A DNA stretch of 18,333 bases, taken from the NCBI GenBank assembly GCA_011046295.1, contig DSAV01000239.1, forward strand, positions 1-18,333, read 5' to 3'. Under the pieces are notes generated by a model that was not told where the DNA came from, searched no databases, and was given only the letters and a program-made list of their open reading frames with translations. This document shows positions 17,301 through 18,333 of the stretch, piece after piece (positions within the stretch are counted from its first letter, which is position 1; each line of letters opens with the position of its first letter). The translations under genes were made by a program, and so were the position numbers. Source of the stretch: Deltaproteobacteria bacterium. Lineage in GTDB: Bacteria; Desulfobacterota; Syntrophia; Syntrophales; Smithellaceae.

Positions 17301-17685
17301 AAACCTTCTCCATGACCCAGATGATTTCGCCGTTTTTTTTGATAAACCTGTATTCGTAAGGCTCGGCGCTCAGGACCTTCAGATTGTTTATGGCCATCCG
17401 CCTGATTCTATCTTTATCTTCGGGAAAAACAAAATCTGCGGTGTTTTTCCCGATAAGAAATGTTTTGTTGTAGCCGCTGATTTTTTCGAACAGGGGGTTT
17501 ATATAGACAAACTTCTTGTTCTGGGCAATATAAGTTCCCACGCCGATGTCATCTAAAATATCCTTATAAAATCCGGTCGTTTCTTTGCGCCGGGGTTTTG
17601 TTTTAAGCGGTGCTTTATTTTTGGCTGTTTTTACGGGTTTTTTTACTGCTTTGGTTTTGCCGCCCGACTTGGATTTATCCGTCAT
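14383..17685 (-). CDS. PAS(x5)-GGDEF-EAL cyclic-di-GMP signalling protein
   Basis: A 1100-residue protein that likely both makes and breaks cyclic di-GMP in response to signals sensed by PAS domains. There is no membrane segment or signal peptide, so it should be cytoplasmic. Order: a lysine-rich tail (residues 1-37, about 12 Lys), PAS1 (about 40-150), then four similar PAS-PAC units starting with SExxY at residues 159, 286, 413 and 540, exactly 127 apart. The GGDEF domain (about 660-830) has an intact GGDEF (747-751) and an RAMD inhibitory I-site five residues before it. The EAL domain (about 845-1095) keeps EALLR, the NLSLRQL segment, EITES, DDFGTGYSSL, the LKVDRSF lysine and VAEGVETEEQ, all needed for phosphodiesterase activity. 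ATG 17685 is supported by AGGGAGGG seven bases upstream. It converges with nifS (38-base gap) and has its own promoter. No PAS cofactor can be named from sequence. Confidence 0.95.
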   Translation of the reverse strand: MTDKSKSGGKTKAVKKPVKTAKNKAPLKTKPRRKETTGFYKDILDDIGVGTYIAQNKKFVYINPLFEKISGYNKTFLIGKNTADFVFPEDKDRIRRMAINNLKVLSAEPYEYRFIKKNGEIIWVMEKVSSVKYDGKRAVLGSFMDVTERKSAEEKVRHSEDMYRSILENINDGYFEADLSGRFTYVNAPLCEIHGYSEKELIGMDNRQYADIETTKRVFASFNEIYKTGKRGSIFDYEITRKDGGKRQIEVSASLIKDLSGKPVGFWGITRDVTQRKKKEEELRDSEARYRSIIESIVDAYFEIDLTGKFTFVNDVVCQHLGYSREELMTMSNLSVQSPKDAKKSYQAFRKVYETGQQVKALEYRARRKDGSIGIYELSISLMKNGGDKPVGFRGISRDITDRKKMEEALKLSEERYRTILEEMNDGYFEVDLAGKYIFVTETNARLIKYSAEELIGKDSSAYMVKEDVPIVTKAFTKIYKTGKPERNIVYRAIHKDGFIGIADLTGFPLKNNKGEIIGFRGIARDITERKQMEEQIRQSEERYRTIIEQMEDGYFETDLKGNFTFVNEAECRNLGYSHEELIGMRRRQYTDEKNATVLFHLFNGVYKTGNPVRAHDLEIIRKDGTKSFNEISVGLIRNEKGEPVGFRGIARDVSERKRQEEKIQYMATHDALTGLPNRLMFSQLLNHSLESAKRYKRKLAVFFIDLDRFKIINDTLGHDAGDQLLQEIAARFRQTLRAMDVVARLGGDEFVVMIEEIDNLGQVETVARKLLAAAMKPVSIMSEECRVTASIGISVHPKDGEDEQSLMKNADIAMYFAKEEGKNNFQFYSKDIKSQSFERLSIETNLRFALERNELSLAYQAKLDFKTGAINGVEALLRWNSPYLGEVTPTQFIPVAEETGLIVPIGRWVMKTACEQNVAWQEQGLPPVCIAVNLSLRQLVDDALIYDINKALKDSGMAAHLLELEITESMVMHNPGRMIGVLARIKELDVRLAIDDFGTGYSSLAQIKHFPVDTLKVDRSFIRNIPDNKEDKAIAEAIIAMGKTLSLTVVAEGVETEEQMQYLHSHSCDEMQGFYFSKPVLPEKFADLLRQHVPSTTFK
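15688..17211 (-). repeat. Four tandem PAS-coding units, 381-bp period
   Basis: Inside the GGDEF-EAL gene, units run 17211-16831, 16830-16450, 16449-16069 and 16068-15688. Each starts at the codon for the Ser of SExxY and encodes 127 residues with recurring DGYFE/DAYFE, GKF/GNF-TFVN, GYSxEELIGM, Y(K/E)TG, RKDG, KPVGFRGIxRDIT(E/D)RK. The period is exact over all four, while the bases have diverged clearly, so the amplification is not recent. Confidence 0.8.
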
Positions 17686-17756
17686 TAGATTACCCTCCCT
17701 GATACTTTTGAGTAAGTGTCGCTATCCAGACCGACTACGAGCAGAAGCTTAATAGC

Positions 17757-17785
17757 ATTATACACTTTCAGAATTTATTTGGAAA
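17757..17785 (-). promoter_or_regulatory. Sigma70 promoter of the PAS-GGDEF-EAL gene
   Basis: On the minus strand TTTCCA (17785-17780, four of six matches) is followed after 17 bases by a perfect TATAAT (17762-17757). The start of transcription would be near 17750, giving a leader of about 65 bases with the ribosome site AGGGAGGG at 17700-17693. Confidence 0.6.
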
Positions 17786-17816
17786 GAAAATTTCCGAATA
17801 AGTAATTATAATGAAA

Positions 17817-17900
17817 TTACCTTAAGATGCTTACTGTGTCTTGGCGGGAGATAACACCTTCGGAGATTACCCGGGCGAAGATTCCTTCCCGGGGCATGAC
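17817..17900 (-). pseudogene. In-frame remainder of the MOSC gene after the UAG
   Basis: Reading on from the TAG in the same frame gives 27 codons that begin VMPREGIFARV and end in TVSILR before TAA. This is the conserved C-terminal end of the MOSC domain, with no frameshift and no further stop. Its good preservation suggests the interruption is recent, is read through, or is a base-calling error. Confidence 0.7.
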
Positions 17901-18251
17901 CTAGTCGCCGACGGCGTGGAAAATCGTGCAAGGTTTGACACAAGATTTACCGATTTGTGTTACTTCCACAATAACATCATTGACGATTCTTACTTTTGTG
18001 CCTGCAGGTAATAAATGCAATTCTATTCCCTGTGTGGTAAGATTTTCGGCGAAATCGCCGTAATTTACATTCAGGACTTTACTGCGGATTTTTTCAATGC
18101 TCTCCGCCGCCAGAAGACTTAACTGCCTGATTTTATCCCCGGCATGGGCGTCGTTTTCCAAACCTCTATCCAAAAGAGCAAGGCTCGATGGGACGTTGTA
18201 CTTTTTTTCACCCTTCTTCTTACTTATATTTACGGATAAAATCTTTCCCAT
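17901..18251 (-). CDS. MOSC-domain protein, cut by an in-frame UAG after 116 codons
   Basis: The first 116 residues match small stand-alone MOSC-domain proteins (the domain of molybdenum cofactor sulfurases and YiiM-type proteins): MGKILSVNIS, GLENDAHAGDKIRQLSLLAAESIEK, GDFAENLTTQGIELHLLPAGT, VEVTQIGKSC (Cys104) and the final HAVGD. Function of these small MOSC proteins is generally linked to Mo/W cofactor or sulfur handling; no substrate is visible. At codon 117 (17903-17901) a TAG occurs where the family as I remember it continues GDCxMPREGIFARV. The same frame goes on after the TAG with VMPREGIFARV and ends naturally at TAA 17819-17817, giving 144 codons, a normal family length. So this is a nonsense mutant, a readthrough gene, or a sequencing error. 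ATG 18251 follows the RidA-family gene by 9 bases with AAAGGT as ribosome site, so the two are cotranscribed. Confidence 0.8.
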   Translation of the reverse strand: MGKILSVNISKKKGEKKYNVPSSLALLDRGLENDAHAGDKIRQLSLLAAESIEKIRSKVLNVNYGDFAENLTTQGIELHLLPAGTKVRIVNDVIVEVTQIGKSCVKPCTIFHAVGD

Positions 18252-18260
18252 AGGTGACCT

Positions 18261-18333
18261 TTATTCCCTCATCGCGATAGCGTCTATTTCCAGTAAAACA
18301 CCCTTGGGCAGATTGGAAACTTCCACCGTGGAA
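18261..18333 (-). CDS. RidA/YjgF family protein, C-terminal end only
   Basis: The last 23 codons and TAA stop of a gene that starts beyond the right edge. The encoded end STVEVSNLPKGVLLEIDAIA followed by MRE matches the RidA (YjgF/UK114) C-terminal signature, in which the arginine just before this stretch (outside the window) binds substrate. RidA proteins are small cytoplasmic trimers that hydrolyse reactive enamine/imine intermediates from PLP enzymes. It lies directly upstream of the MOSC gene, apparently in one operon. The call rests on a short stretch but the motif is distinctive. Confidence 0.8.
   Translation of the reverse strand, partial: STVEVSNLPKGVLLEIDAIAMRE

Noticed and set aside
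17901..17903. Selenocysteine as explanation for the interrupted MOSC gene
   Set aside because: The codon is TAG, not TGA, so selenocysteine insertion does not apply.

Overview
The window reads as chromosomal DNA of a Gram-negative anaerobe-like bacterium, most plausibly a deltaproteobacterium (Desulfobacterota; Syntrophus/Smithella-like is a guess). This rests on gene content: a mannose-family PTS IID gene next to HPr and EI, an HPr with a Gram-positive-like regulatory serine, a PlsB-type acyltransferase, a full three-domain NifU with NifS, and a tmRNA tag ADNYDYALAA. No phage, transposase, CRISPR or integrase genes are visible. Gene density is high and nearly everything up to 14.3 kb is on the + strand.

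Layout. 1-1182: 3' half of a CPH-type (CopB-like) copper/heavy-metal P-type ATPase, cut by the window edge. 1422-3626: fused trehalose-6-phosphate synthase/phosphatase. 3741-4328 and 4416-4607: two small membrane proteins (an unrecognised one with about four TM segments, and a DUF378 protein), closed by a clear rho-independent terminator. 4877-7737: overlapping or tightly packed PTS genes IID, HPr (TTG start) and EI, with no IIA, IIB or IIC beside them. 7822-10449: glycerol-3-phosphate acyltransferase. 10568-11344: TtcA-like tRNA thiolase. 11363-11842: smpB, followed by ssrA (tmRNA, 11958-12309) with a good sigma70 promoter, so both trans-translation partners are adjacent. 12351-14344: nifU-nifS with a 4-nt overlap, making Fe-S clusters. 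The minus strand then carries a 1100-residue PAS(x5)-GGDEF-EAL protein (14383-17685) with its own promoter, a MOSC-domain gene (start 18251), and the last 23 codons of a RidA-family gene at the right edge.

How the genes fit together. There are three working modules: PTS phosphotransfer (EI to HPr, perhaps regulatory), ribosome rescue (SmpB/tmRNA), and sulfur/Fe-S handling (TtcA, which needs an Fe-S cluster and sulfur, plus NifUS, which supplies them). The trehalose enzyme with two small membrane proteins could be an osmotic or envelope stress group; that is inference.

The points most worth a second look are: the MOSC gene, interrupted by a UAG exactly inside a conserved motif with the rest of the domain intact behind it; the PTS cluster with a lone IID; a trehalose phosphatase domain whose GDDxTDE metal motif reads GGDWTDE; and four tandem PAS units with an exact 127-residue period. 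I found no convincing wholly new defence or mobile system here.
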